Shown piece after piece: positions 30,646 to 38,697 of a stretch of DNA of 64,000 bases. The notes beneath the pieces were generated by a model that worked only from the letters and a program-made list of their open reading frames with translations, made no database searches and was not told the origin of the DNA. The DNA comes from Marinobacter sp. LA51 (GTDB lineage: Bacteria; Pseudomonadota; Gammaproteobacteria; Pseudomonadales; Oleiphilaceae): positions 3,410,001 through 3,474,000 of the forward strand of contig NZ_AP028070.1 in assembly GCF_030297175.1 (NCBI RefSeq). The letters run 5' to 3'. Made by a program: the position numbers and the translations under genes. Each line of letters starts with the position of its first letter. Position 1 is the first letter of the stretch.

Positions 30646-32346
30646 ATGAACGCGCGGCAGCCACACCCCGAGACCCCAACCAACGGCTCGGAAGACCGAT
30701 ACCTGGCCAGCACCCACGAAGTGGTCAACCAGCCCCCGGCGCTGGAGAACTACAACCTGTTCGAGCAGGACACTGCTCTGCAGGAAGCGGTCATCCGGGA
30801 GGGCGCCGAGGCTGCTGCGCCGGAATTGAGAGAGTTTGGCGCGCTTGCAGGCGCTGCGGCCACTATTGATCTGGGCTTCAAGGCCAACAGCAACAAGCCG
30901 GTGTTCCAGACCCACGATCGCTTCGGTCACCGCACCGACGAGGTGGAATTTCACCCGGCCTACCACGACCTGATGACCATTGCCCTGGAACATGGCCTTC
31001 ACAGCAGCCCGTGGACCAACCCCGGCAAGGGTGCCCACGTGGCCCGAGCCGCCAAGTACTTCATGCACTCCCAGGTAGAAGCTGCGCACGGCTGCCCCAT
31101 TACCATGACGTTTGCCGCCATCCCCTCCATCCGGAAACAGCCCGAACTGGCCCGGGACTGGGAGCAGCGCATCCTTGCCAACAGCTACGACCCGCGCAAC
31201 ATACCCGATAGCCAGAAAGCCTCCGTCACCATCGGCATGGCAATGACCGAAAAACAGGGCGGCAGCGACGTCCGCGCCAACAGCACCAAGGCCTTCGCGA
31301 CAGGCATCGAGGGCCCCGGTCAGGCCTATGAACTGGTTGGCCACAAGTGGTTTGTTTCGGCGCCCATGTGCGACGCCTTCCTGGTACTGGCCCACTCCCG
31401 GGGCGGCCTGTCCTGCTTCCTGATGCCCCGATGGCGCCCCGATGGCAGCAAGAATCCCTGGCAGATCCAGCGCCTAAAAAACAAGATGGGCAACGTCGCC
31501 AACGCCTCCAGCGAAGTCGAACTGCGCGGCGCCCTGGCCTGGATGGTCGGCGAAGAAGGCCGAGGCGTGCCCACCATCATTGAAATGGTGGCGATGACCC
31601 GCTTCGACTGCATGATCGGCAGCTCCGCCGGCATGCGCCAGGCGGTGGCACAGGCCACCCACCACTGCCGCCATCGCAGCGCATTTGGCAACCGCCTCAA
31701 CCAACAACCCCTGATGCAAAACGTCCTGGCAGATCTGGCGGTGGAAAGCGAAGCGGCTCTGGCCTACACCCTGCGCATCGCCCGCGCCCTGGACAATCAG
31801 GACCAGGAACACGAACGCCTGCTGGCGCGCCTGGCTACACCGGTTGGTAAGTACTGGATCTGCAAGCGCACCCCCAACCACGCCTACGAGGCCATGGAGT
31901 GCATCGGCGGCAGCGGCGTGATGGAAGACTGCATCATGCCGCGACTGTTCCGGGAATCCCCGGTCAACGCCATTTGGGAAGGCAGCGGCAACGTTCAGTG
32001 CCTGGACACCCTCCGCGCACTGCAAAAAGAACCGGAAACCCTGGATGCGTTCTTCCGCGAAGCCTCCGAGGCCATAGGCGCCGACCGCCGCTTCGATCTG
32101 TTCCTGGCCCAGTTGCAGCAGGACTTCGGCGACATCAGCGACGTTCAGTACCGGGCCCGCAACCTGGTCGACCGCATGGCCCTGGTCATGCAGGGATCGC
32201 TCCTGCTACGCCACTCCGACCCGGCGGTTGCCGACGCCTTCTGCGCGTCCCGCCTGCAATCAGCCGGCGGTATGAACTATGGCAACCTGCCTTCGGGCAC
32301 GGATGCGGCGGCGATTATCAAACGGGCAACACCTGTAGTAGGCTAA
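30646..32346 (+). CDS. Acyl-CoA dehydrogenase family protein, AidB type
   Basis: FAD-dependent protein of 566 residues in the AidB/isovaleryl-CoA dehydrogenase group, longer than ordinary acyl-CoA dehydrogenases (about 390). The N-terminal half holds a domain with HEVVNQPPALENYNLFEQD, and the core has MAMTEKQGGSDVRANSTKA, HKWFVSAPMCDAFLVLA, RFDCMIGSSAGMRQAVAQAT and YEAMECIGGSGVMEDCIMPR, all AidB-like. In E. coli AidB is induced by alkylation damage and binds DNA; here a TetR gene precedes it by 2 nt, so the control is different. AGGAGAT precedes the ATG. The real reaction is unknown. It ends 30 bp before the inverted repeat at 32377. Confidence 0.88.
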   Translation: MNARQPHPETPTNGSEDRYLASTHEVVNQPPALENYNLFEQDTALQEAVIREGAEAAAPELREFGALAGAAATIDLGFKANSNKPVFQTHDRFGHRTDEVEFHPAYHDLMTIALEHGLHSSPWTNPGKGAHVARAAKYFMHSQVEAAHGCPITMTFAAIPSIRKQPELARDWEQRILANSYDPRNIPDSQKASVTIGMAMTEKQGGSDVRANSTKAFATGIEGPGQAYELVGHKWFVSAPMCDAFLVLAHSRGGLSCFLMPRWRPDGSKNPWQIQRLKNKMGNVANASSEVELRGALAWMVGEEGRGVPTIIEMVAMTRFDCMIGSSAGMRQAVAQATHHCRHRSAFGNRLNQQPLMQNVLADLAVESEAALAYTLRIARALDNQDQEHERLLARLATPVGKYWICKRTPNHAYEAMECIGGSGVMEDCIMPRLFRESPVNAIWEGSGNVQCLDTLRALQKEPETLDAFFREASEAIGADRRFDLFLAQLQQDFGDISDVQYRARNLVDRMALVMQGSLLLRHSDPAVADAFCASRLQSAGGMNYGNLPSGTDAAAIIKRATPVVG

Positions 32347-32376
32347 GGACTTTGAGACTCCACTAATAAGGTACGC

Positions 32377-32483
32377 GAACCGCTGGGTGTGCCTTTCCAA
32401 AATCGTGCGGAGCCATGGATGGCGGAGCCGAGCCTACATGGATGTATTCAAAGCGTATTTTGGAAAGGCACGCCCAGCGGTTC
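32377..32483 (+). repeat. Arm-core-arm repeat, copy 1
   Basis: A 27-nt left arm (32377-32403) and a 27-nt right arm (32457-32483) are reverse complements at 26 of 27 positions, the single difference being a G-U pair. Between them is a 53-nt core (32404-32456) starting CGTGCGGAGCCATGG and ending in AAGCGT. The same core, in the other orientation, occurs at 34720-34772, but with different arms. Arms and core together would fold as a long stem with a large loop. It lies between the acyl-CoA dehydrogenase and DUF503 genes, 31 nt after the former's stop and 15 nt before the latter's start. Confidence 0.9.
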
Positions 32484-32497
32484 CGGCACATAGGCCT

Positions 32498-32836
32498 ATG
32501 TCTGAAGCCCTGAGAAAACTCCTGAACCAGTCCACTGCACCGCCGGTGATTACCCCGCACGTGGGTGTGCTGACCCTGCACTTCCAGCTCTATGGCTGCG
32601 AAGACCTCAAGGCCAAGCGCAAGGTCTTTACCGCCCTGCGCGCAGTCTGGGGCAAAGAACCAGACCTGGCTGTCGCCGAGACCGCCGACCTGGACGCACT
32701 GGATTGTGCGACCTGGACCATCGCGGCTCTGGGCACCTCCTCCCAGCAGATCACCCAGCGCCTTGACCAGATAGAAAAAGCCATCGAAGAGCGCGTCGAC
32801 GCGGCCATCTTGGACGTGCACCGGGAAATTCTCTGA
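32498..32836 (+). CDS. DUF503 family protein
   Basis: Unknown-function protein of the DUF503 family, 112 residues, a little longer than the usual 90-100 because of an N-terminal extension (MSEALRKLLNQSTAPPVITP). Family features: HVGVLTLHFQLYGCEDLKAK and RKVFTALRAVWGKEPDLAVA, then an ending ILDVHREIL, a ferredoxin-like fold. The start at 32498 gives a sensible N-terminus; the frame extends 111 nt up through the repeat. The ribosome-binding site is weak. The repeat's right arm ends 14 nt before the ATG, so the stem may affect translation. Confidence 0.75.
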   Translation: MSEALRKLLNQSTAPPVITPHVGVLTLHFQLYGCEDLKAKRKVFTALRAVWGKEPDLAVAETADLDALDCATWTIAALGTSSQQITQRLDQIEKAIEERVDAAILDVHREIL

Positions 32837-33029
32837 CCCACTATCTACACTGCAATGGGGCCTTGTAGCGTATGGCTTCGACAGCCCGTATACTACTGCT
32901 CCTCAGGGATGTCAGAGCGCCTGCTGATCGCAGGTGGCCAGTTTTGAATCGCCGGACCGACACTCCGGCCATATCCGTCGGGCACCCGGAACCGGCCCAG
33001 CGGATAACCGCTGATCATGTGTGGCACCT

Positions 33030-34712
33030 ATGACCGGAAAGAAAAAATCCGCCCAAGCCTCTGTTGAGGCGATGTATCGCGTGTTCACGGTGCCCGAGGC
33101 TCCGGAATCCACGTTGAGCCGGATCGACCAGAATATCTCCAGTAACCTTGCCGGTTTTCTGCAGGAACACATCGTTGCGGTTGAACGGGACCTGTCGGAC
33201 GTCGAAAAAAACTTCTCCGACTACGCCATTCCGGAAAAACCCGTCTTCGTGTCCGAGCAGGCGCAATTCCTGCTCGACAAACTGGTGGCCAACTCAGTCC
33301 ACACCGCCTCCCCCGCCTTCATCGGTCACATGACGTCCGCGTTGCCGTACTTCATGCTGCCGCTGTCGAAAATCATGATTGCGCTGAACCAGAACCTGGT
33401 CAAAACCGAGACCTCAAAGGCGTTTACGCCCATGGAGCGTCAGGTCCTGGGCATGATCCACCGCCTGGTCTATGAAGAAGACGGTGCCTTCTACCGCAAG
33501 TGGATGCACAACCCCCGCTATGCCCTGGGCGCCATGTGCTCCGGCGGCACCGTTGCCAACCTGACCGCACTGTGGGTCGCGCGTAACCGCGCCTTCCCGG
33601 CCGAGGGCAGCTTCCGCGGCCTGCATCAGGAAGGCCTGTTCCGAGCGCTGAAATACTATGGCTACGAGGGTGCCGCCATCGTGGTGTCCCGACGCGGGCA
33701 TTACTCCCTGCGCAAAGCCGCCGACGTACTCGGCCTCGGCCGTGAAGCCCTGGTACCGGTGGACACCGACGATGACAACCGCATCCAGACCGACGCTTTG
33801 CGGGACAAATGCCTAGAACTGCACCGCCAGAAGATCAAGGTCATGGCCATCTGTGGCGTGGCGGGCACCACCGAAACCGGCAACGTTGACCCCCTCGATG
33901 GCATGGCAGACATCGCCCGGGAATTCGGCGCCCATTTCCATGTGGACGCTGCCTGGGGTGGCCCCACCCTGTTCTCCCGGACCCACAAGCACCTGCTGCG
34001 GGGCATCGAGAAGGCCGACTCCGTAACCTTCGACGCCCACAAGCAGCTCTATGTGCCTATGGGTGTTGGCCTGGTGGTGTTCAAGGATCCGAGCCTGGCC
34101 AGTGCCGTCGAGCATCACGCCCAGTACATCATCCGTAAGGGCTCCCGGGATCTTGGCAGCACCACCCTGGAAGGCTCACGTCCGGGCATGTCGATGCTGA
34201 TTCACTCGGGTCTGAAGATTCTGGCGCGGGAAGGCTATGAGATCCTGATCGATCAGGGCATCGAGAAAGCCCAGACCTTTGCTGCGATGATCAATGCCGA
34301 GCCAGATTTCGAGCTGATCACCAAGCCCGAGCTGAACATCCTGACCTACCGCTACTGCCCGGAATCTGTCCAGAACGCCTTGGAAATAGCAGATCCCCTG
34401 CAAGCGGAAAAGCTCAATACCTGCCTGAACCGCATCACCAAGTTCATCCAGAAAACCCAGCGGGAGCGGGGCAAGGCCTTTGTCTCACGGACCCGGCTGG
34501 AACCTTCACGCTACTACCATTTCCCGTGCATCGTGTTCCGGGTGGTTCTGGCGAACCCGCTAACCACGCGGGAAATCCTGAGCGACATCCTGATCGAACA
34601 GCGGGAGCTTTCAGCGGAAGAAGGGATTGAGGACGAAATACAGATTCTGCATCAGATGGCCGATGCGGTGCTGAAGCAGCACGAACGGGGTGCCAGGCAG
34701 GCAAACGCCTAG
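33030..34712 (+). CDS. panP: PLP-dependent aspartate 1-decarboxylase-type enzyme
   Basis: Group II pyridoxal-phosphate decarboxylase of 560 residues, resembling PanP of Vibrio, which makes beta-alanine from aspartate for pantothenate/CoA synthesis. Family features: HTASPAFIGHMTSALPYFML, MCSGGTVANLTALWVARNRA, HVDAAWGGPTLFS with the cofactor-binding Asp, and K338 in TFDAHKQLYVPMG as the Schiff-base lysine. The size is slightly above the usual 520-550. The start at 33030 is one of two close options (GTG at 33021); neither has a good ribosome-binding site. Glutamate decarboxylase-like activity cannot be excluded. Its last codons and stop (GCAAACGCCTAG) are part of the left arm of repeat copy 2. 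Confidence 0.85.
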   Translation: MTGKKKSAQASVEAMYRVFTVPEAPESTLSRIDQNISSNLAGFLQEHIVAVERDLSDVEKNFSDYAIPEKPVFVSEQAQFLLDKLVANSVHTASPAFIGHMTSALPYFMLPLSKIMIALNQNLVKTETSKAFTPMERQVLGMIHRLVYEEDGAFYRKWMHNPRYALGAMCSGGTVANLTALWVARNRAFPAEGSFRGLHQEGLFRALKYYGYEGAAIVVSRRGHYSLRKAADVLGLGREALVPVDTDDDNRIQTDALRDKCLELHRQKIKVMAICGVAGTTETGNVDPLDGMADIAREFGAHFHVDAAWGGPTLFSRTHKHLLRGIEKADSVTFDAHKQLYVPMGVGLVVFKDPSLASAVEHHAQYIIRKGSRDLGSTTLEGSRPGMSMLIHSGLKILAREGYEILIDQGIEKAQTFAAMINAEPDFELITKPELNILTYRYCPESVQNALEIADPLQAEKLNTCLNRITKFIQKTQRERGKAFVSRTRLEPSRYYHFPCIVFRVVLANPLTTREILSDILIEQRELSAEEGIEDEIQILHQMADAVLKQHERGARQANA

Positions 34713-34796
34713 TCAAAACACGCTGTAAATACGTCCCTGTACGCTCGACTCCGCCATCCATGGCTCCGCACGGTTTTGCCCGGGCGTTTGCCTGCC
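34696..34796 (-). repeat. Arm-core-arm repeat, copy 2
   Basis: Arms 34696-34719 and 34773-34796 are complementary at 21 of 24 positions with one additional G-U pair. The 53-nt core at 34720-34772 is the reverse complement of the copy 1 core with a few changes. The left arm contains the last codons and TAG of panP. The gene on the other side is convergent (34827-35093), so the structure may act as a two-way terminator. Confidence 0.9.
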
Positions 34797-34826
34797 GCGC
34801 TCAAAGCTCAGTAATCGTGGCCAACC

Positions 34827-35093
34827 TCAATACAACGCCTCTTCGTCATCCAGCACCTCGTGGATGATATCGAGAAACATGTGGTCCGCCTTGCTCCAGC
34901 TCTCCGGAATCCGGATCGTCGTATTCGCGCTGATTTCCCGGGCGATGATCTCGTTCGCATTGGGCTCGTTGCGATACTTGCGGGCAATTTCCATGGACTT
35001 AACGGCGATGGTCGGCTCGCTCAAGACTTTCTTGATGAACACCCTCAGCTCATCAATCATCCTGGCCTGTTGGCTTTCAACAGATGTACTCAT
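34827..35093 (-). CDS. Small hypothetical protein
   Basis: I do not recognise this 88-residue protein. It is soluble and mostly helical, with KYRNEPNANEIIAREISANT and an acidic end (IIHEVLDDEEALY). GGAG stands upstream of the ATG at 35093. It lies between panP (convergent) and pitA (same strand, 99 nt upstream), with a GC-rich hairpin at 35120-35141 separating it from pitA. Codon use fits its neighbours, so it is probably real. No motif, signal or membrane segment is seen. Confidence 0.65.
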   Translation of the reverse strand: MSTSVESQQARMIDELRVFIKKVLSEPTIAVKSMEIARKYRNEPNANEIIAREISANTTIRIPESWSKADHMFLDIIHEVLDDEEALY

Positions 35094-35119
35094 TATTCAC
35101 TCCACGGATAATCGGTTGC

Positions 35120-35141
35120 CGGGGGCGCAGACGCGCCCCCG
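35120..35141. terminator. GC hairpin between pitA and the small hypothetical gene
   Basis: CGGGGGCGC and GCGCCCCCG pair perfectly around AGAC in the 99-bp gap. The T-run is missing, so termination may be partial. Confidence 0.5.
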
Positions 35142-35192
35142 TTCTTGCTAAATAGTATGGCCAAAGTGGCCAGCGACAGCCAGCTTACCGGA

Positions 35193-36752
35193 TCAGATCA
35201 TCAGCCCACGAAGGGTGAAGAACAAGAGGGCGGCCATGATTGCAGAGGCCGGAACTGTGATAATCCAGGCTGCGGCGATCTTGAACAGGTGCGAGCGTTT
35301 GACCAACTCTTCCCGATAAATCTTCTTCAGGCGCTTGCGCTCGGATTTCGACAGCGGCACCTGCTTTTGCTTCTTGGCCTGCTTCAGCAGATCTTCCATC
35401 TCCTCAACGGAGGCGTCACGGAAGTTGTCCAGGAACGGCTTCAGACGCTTCTGCTCGTCTTCATCATGGTGTTCCATGATCTTGTGCAGCTGGGTCGCAT
35501 AATTGGATTTCAGGTATTCCCGCAGGAAGCCAACACCAAACACGCCACCAATGGCGATGTGGGTGGAGCTAACCGGCAGCCCCAGCTGGGACGCCACGAT
35601 CACGGTCAAGGCAGCCGAGAGCGCGACACAGAAAGCGCGAGTCTTGTCCAGCTCGGTAATTTCGCTGCCGACGGTTTTGATCAGGCGCGGACCGAACAGC
35701 ATCAGACCAACCGCGAGGCCCAGGGCACCGACCATCATCACCCACAGCGGGATGCTCGCGGAGGTCACTACGCCACCGGATGACAACGCATCGTTGATGG
35801 CCGCCAGCGGACCAATGGCGTTGGCGACGTCGTTGGCGCCGTGGGCGAAACTGAGCAACGCGGCAGCGAAGATCAATGGCCAGGTGAACAGGGTGTTCAC
35901 GCCGGTGGCATTATTCTCCATAGTCGCCGCGCGACGACCGACCAGGGTGCGGACCGCGAAATAGACGATCGCAGCCGCCAGCAGGCCAATCAGGGCGGCG
36001 TCCAGGAAGTCGACCTTCACCACTTTCTTTACGCCCTTGATCATCAGGTAGGTGCCAAAGGCCCAGGCCATGATCGCCACCAGTACCGGCACGAAAGTGC
36101 GCGCGGCCGGAATCACATCCTTGCGATAGAGCACGGTCCTCTTGACCACATACAGGAACAGTGCCGCCAGAGCGCCACCAAGAACCGGGGAGATCACCCA
36201 ACTGGCGGCAATCTTGCCCATCACGGCCCAATCGGCAATACCCCAGCCGCCGGCAGCAATACCGGCACCCAGAACACCACCAACAATAGAATGCGTGGTG
36301 GAAACGGGTGCACCCATCCAGGTAGCCAGGTTAAGCCAGAGCGCGCCGGCCAGAAGTGCAGCCGTCATCAACCAGACAAAGGCCTGACTGTCGCTCAACG
36401 AGGACGGATCGATGATGCCACCCTTGATGGTGGAGACCACATCGCCGCCGGCGATCAACGCCCCGGCCGATTCGAAAATTGCGGCTATAATGACAGCGGC
36501 GCCGAGAGATAGGGCGCCCGAACCAACTGCCGGGCCGACGTTGTTGGCGACATCGTTAGCACCGATGTTGATCGCCATGTAACCGCCGATAACGGCTGCC
36601 GCCATCAGCAACATGCTATTGGGCATGCCCTGACTGAAAGAACCAACGGTCAGCCATACGCCGAGGAGAAACAGCAGGCTGAATCCGACCCTATACCGTT
36701 CCGTGGTGGGGCTGGTGAGGAGAGTATCCAAAAGTCCGGTTGAACGGGCCAT
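35193..36752 (-). CDS. pitA: Inorganic phosphate transporter, PiT family
   Basis: Low-affinity phosphate carrier driven by protons or sodium. The 519-residue protein has two homologous halves, each with the PiT signature: GANDVANNVGPAVGSGALSL early and HGANDVANAIGPLAAIND late, with about 10-12 membrane segments and a basic cytoplasmic loop (LKSNYATQLHKIMEHHDEDE) before the last part. The ATG at 36752 (MARSTGLL) is preferred; the frame opens at a TTG 57 nt earlier. The ribosome-binding site is poor for both. No Pho box was seen, in keeping with constitutive PiT use. Confidence 0.93.
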   Translation of the reverse strand: MARSTGLLDTLLTSPTTERYRVGFSLLFLLGVWLTVGSFSQGMPNSMLLMAAAVIGGYMAINIGANDVANNVGPAVGSGALSLGAAVIIAAIFESAGALIAGGDVVSTIKGGIIDPSSLSDSQAFVWLMTAALLAGALWLNLATWMGAPVSTTHSIVGGVLGAGIAAGGWGIADWAVMGKIAASWVISPVLGGALAALFLYVVKRTVLYRKDVIPAARTFVPVLVAIMAWAFGTYLMIKGVKKVVKVDFLDAALIGLLAAAIVYFAVRTLVGRRAATMENNATGVNTLFTWPLIFAAALLSFAHGANDVANAIGPLAAINDALSSGGVVTSASIPLWVMMVGALGLAVGLMLFGPRLIKTVGSEITELDKTRAFCVALSAALTVIVASQLGLPVSSTHIAIGGVFGVGFLREYLKSNYATQLHKIMEHHDEDEQKRLKPFLDNFRDASVEEMEDLLKQAKKQKQVPLSKSERKRLKKIYREELVKRSHLFKIAAAWIITVPASAIMAALLFFTLRGLMI

Positions 36753-36958
36753 AAGAGATTGGGTCTCGTTTGGTCTGAATGGGAAATTGACGTTGTTTAC
36801 CGGGCGCAACTATAAATTTTTTGCCATCAAATTGAAATAAAACGGTCATTGTTCACCCAGATCACATTCTGACCAGCTGATAGATGCAAACCTACGGCTA
36901 ATTGGCTCATAATCTGGGAATATGCGCCAAAATTACAAAAACCCGTCGCAAGGTGCCC

Positions 36959-38062
36959 ATGCCCAACCAGTCGATCACAGCCCAGCTCGCCAATGGCGAG
37001 CGCGAAGACGCCCAGGTATCACGCTTGATCACCTGGCTGTCGGCTATGGCCATCCTGTTCCTGGTCGGCATTGGCGCCAAGGCCTGGTATGCCGAGCATC
37101 ACGGTCACGCCTGGGTGCTCTGGTTTTTCGCCCTGGTGGTGATCGTCAACATGGCTCACTTCGCCCAGACGGGAAATCGGGCCGCTCAGAAAGGCGGCCT
37201 GCTGCTGATGGTTTGGCTGCTGTTCACCTACCTGATTGCCTCGGGCGGGGAGAGTAACACCGGGCCGCTTTGGTTCTACGTGTTTCCGCCACTGCTGTTC
37301 TACCTGACCAGCCTGAAGACCGGAACCGCAGTGCTGCTGTTCTGCTACCTGGTTGCCGTTATTGTCTTCCAGTTCCCCGCGTTGCCGATGGTCAGCGCGG
37401 AATACAGCCTCGATTTCAAGATTCGTTTCTTCGCCACCCTGACCTTCGAGTCGGTTCTGTGCTTCGTACTTGAAGCCAGTCGCCTGAAGGCACGCAACGA
37501 ACTGGTTACACTGGCACAGAACCATGAACAGGCGGCCAAGACCGACGAACTGACCGGCCTGTCCAACCGCCGCGACATGCACAACCGGCTAAGCGCGGAG
37601 CTGTCCCGCTATCAGCGCTCCGGGCATCATTTTTCCATTGCCCTGATTGACCTGGACCTGTTCAAGGGCATCAACGACAACCATGGGCACGACGCCGGCG
37701 ATGAAGTGCTTAAGGCGTTTTCGGACCTGATGCTAACCGTTATCCGTCAAACCGACGTTGCGGCTCGCTGGGGTGGTGAGGAATTCCTGATCCTCCTCCC
37801 CGACACATCTTTGCTTCAGGCGCTGACGCTGGCCGAACGGCTGCGTTCGGAAGTCGCCCAGTCACCGTTCCGGTTCCGTGGCACCGAGTTACCGGTCACC
37901 ATCAGCGCCGGGGTCTGCTCCATCGCCAAGACTGGCTCCATCGACGAGCTGCTGAAACAGGCCGATATCTATCTATACAGCGCCAAGAAAGATGGCCGTA
38001 ACCGCATCGCCCCCCGGGTTCGCAGCCGGGACACCAGCAAGACTACCGACGTTGATGGTTGA
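36959..38062 (+). CDS. Diguanylate cyclase (membrane sensor)
   Basis: Makes cyclic di-GMP. The 367-residue protein has about six membrane segments in residues 25-180 (e.g. WLSAMAILFLVGIGAKAW, WVLWFFALVVIVNMAHFA), a short coiled coil, and a GGDEF domain with an intact GGEEF at 272-276. R263-x-x-D266, five residues before it, forms the inhibitory I-site, so product inhibition is likely. AAGGTG precedes the ATG at 36959. It is 84 nt before a flavodoxin gene and in the same direction as an EAL phosphodiesterase at 38698, giving a local cyclic di-GMP pair. The stimulus is unknown. Confidence 0.93.
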   Translation: MPNQSITAQLANGEREDAQVSRLITWLSAMAILFLVGIGAKAWYAEHHGHAWVLWFFALVVIVNMAHFAQTGNRAAQKGGLLLMVWLLFTYLIASGGESNTGPLWFYVFPPLLFYLTSLKTGTAVLLFCYLVAVIVFQFPALPMVSAEYSLDFKIRFFATLTFESVLCFVLEASRLKARNELVTLAQNHEQAAKTDELTGLSNRRDMHNRLSAELSRYQRSGHHFSIALIDLDLFKGINDNHGHDAGDEVLKAFSDLMLTVIRQTDVAARWGGEEFLILLPDTSLLQALTLAERLRSEVAQSPFRFRGTELPVTISAGVCSIAKTGSIDELLKQADIYLYSAKKDGRNRIAPRVRSRDTSKTTDVDG

Positions 38063-38146
38063 GTGACCCGACAACGGTCTTTATGATCGACATCCAAACC
38101 AATTTCGTCGACCCGTACCGGGTATTACCAGCAAACAGGAACCGCA

Positions 38147-38593
38147 ATGACAGCTATACGTATTCTGGTGGGCAGTGTGTACGGGGGCGCCCTGCTGACC
38201 GCCCGGGACATCAAAAAAGCCCTGGATGCCGAAGGCCATACTATAACGGTGCTTGAAAACCCGGCGCTTGAGGACATTACCGGCAATGACGACGCTCTGC
38301 TGGTGTGCACGTCCACCACCGGACAGGGTGAAGTCCCCGCCAACCTGCTGCCCTTTTACGTAGCCTTGCGCGATCAGTTGCCCCAGCAGCCGGGCCGGCC
38401 ATTCGGCGTGATTGTTCTGGGTGACAGCTCCTACGGCGATACGTTCTGCGGTGCTGGCGACCTGATGGAAGAAGCCCTGTTCGAAACCGCCGCACGAAAA
38501 GTCGGCGACACCTTGCGCATCGATGCACTGGAGACCACCGAACCGGAAGCCGAGGCATTGCCATGGGTTAGGGAGTGGCTGGGAAAAATCTGA
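38147..38593 (+). CDS. Flavodoxin, MioC type
   Basis: Small FMN electron carrier, 148 residues. The phosphate-binding loop GSVYGGALLTAR (residues 9-20), the CTSTTGQGEVPANL loop and the GDSSYGDTFCGAGDLMEEAL loop are flavodoxin landmarks. Length and the last motif match MioC, reported to be needed for biotin synthase electron supply. AGGA precedes the ATG. It lies between a diguanylate cyclase and an EAL protein, with no functional tie that I can see. Confidence 0.9.
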   Translation: MTAIRILVGSVYGGALLTARDIKKALDAEGHTITVLENPALEDITGNDDALLVCTSTTGQGEVPANLLPFYVALRDQLPQQPGRPFGVIVLGDSSYGDTFCGAGDLMEEALFETAARKVGDTLRIDALETTEPEAEALPWVREWLGKI

Positions 38594-38697
38594 GCTAATG
38601 GCTGTAAAACGATGACCAATACCGGTGCCAGGTCTTGAGCCCGGGTCCGTGAGCAGCCATACTCGCAACCATAACGAAAACAAGACAGCGGTACTGC

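Noticed and set aside
30541..31395. Minus-strand frame of 284 codons opposite the AidB-type gene
   Set aside because: It lies within a convincing acyl-CoA dehydrogenase gene on the other strand and has no ribosome-binding site or motif.
32387..32497. N-terminal extension of the DUF503 protein through the repeat element
   Set aside because: The added residues come from the repeat core and arm and have no family resemblance; the ATG at 32498 gives a reasonable length.
32863..32894. Possible promoter before panP (TTGTAG and TATACT)
   Set aside because: The spacer of 20 nt is too long for a good sigma-70 promoter, so I did not call it.
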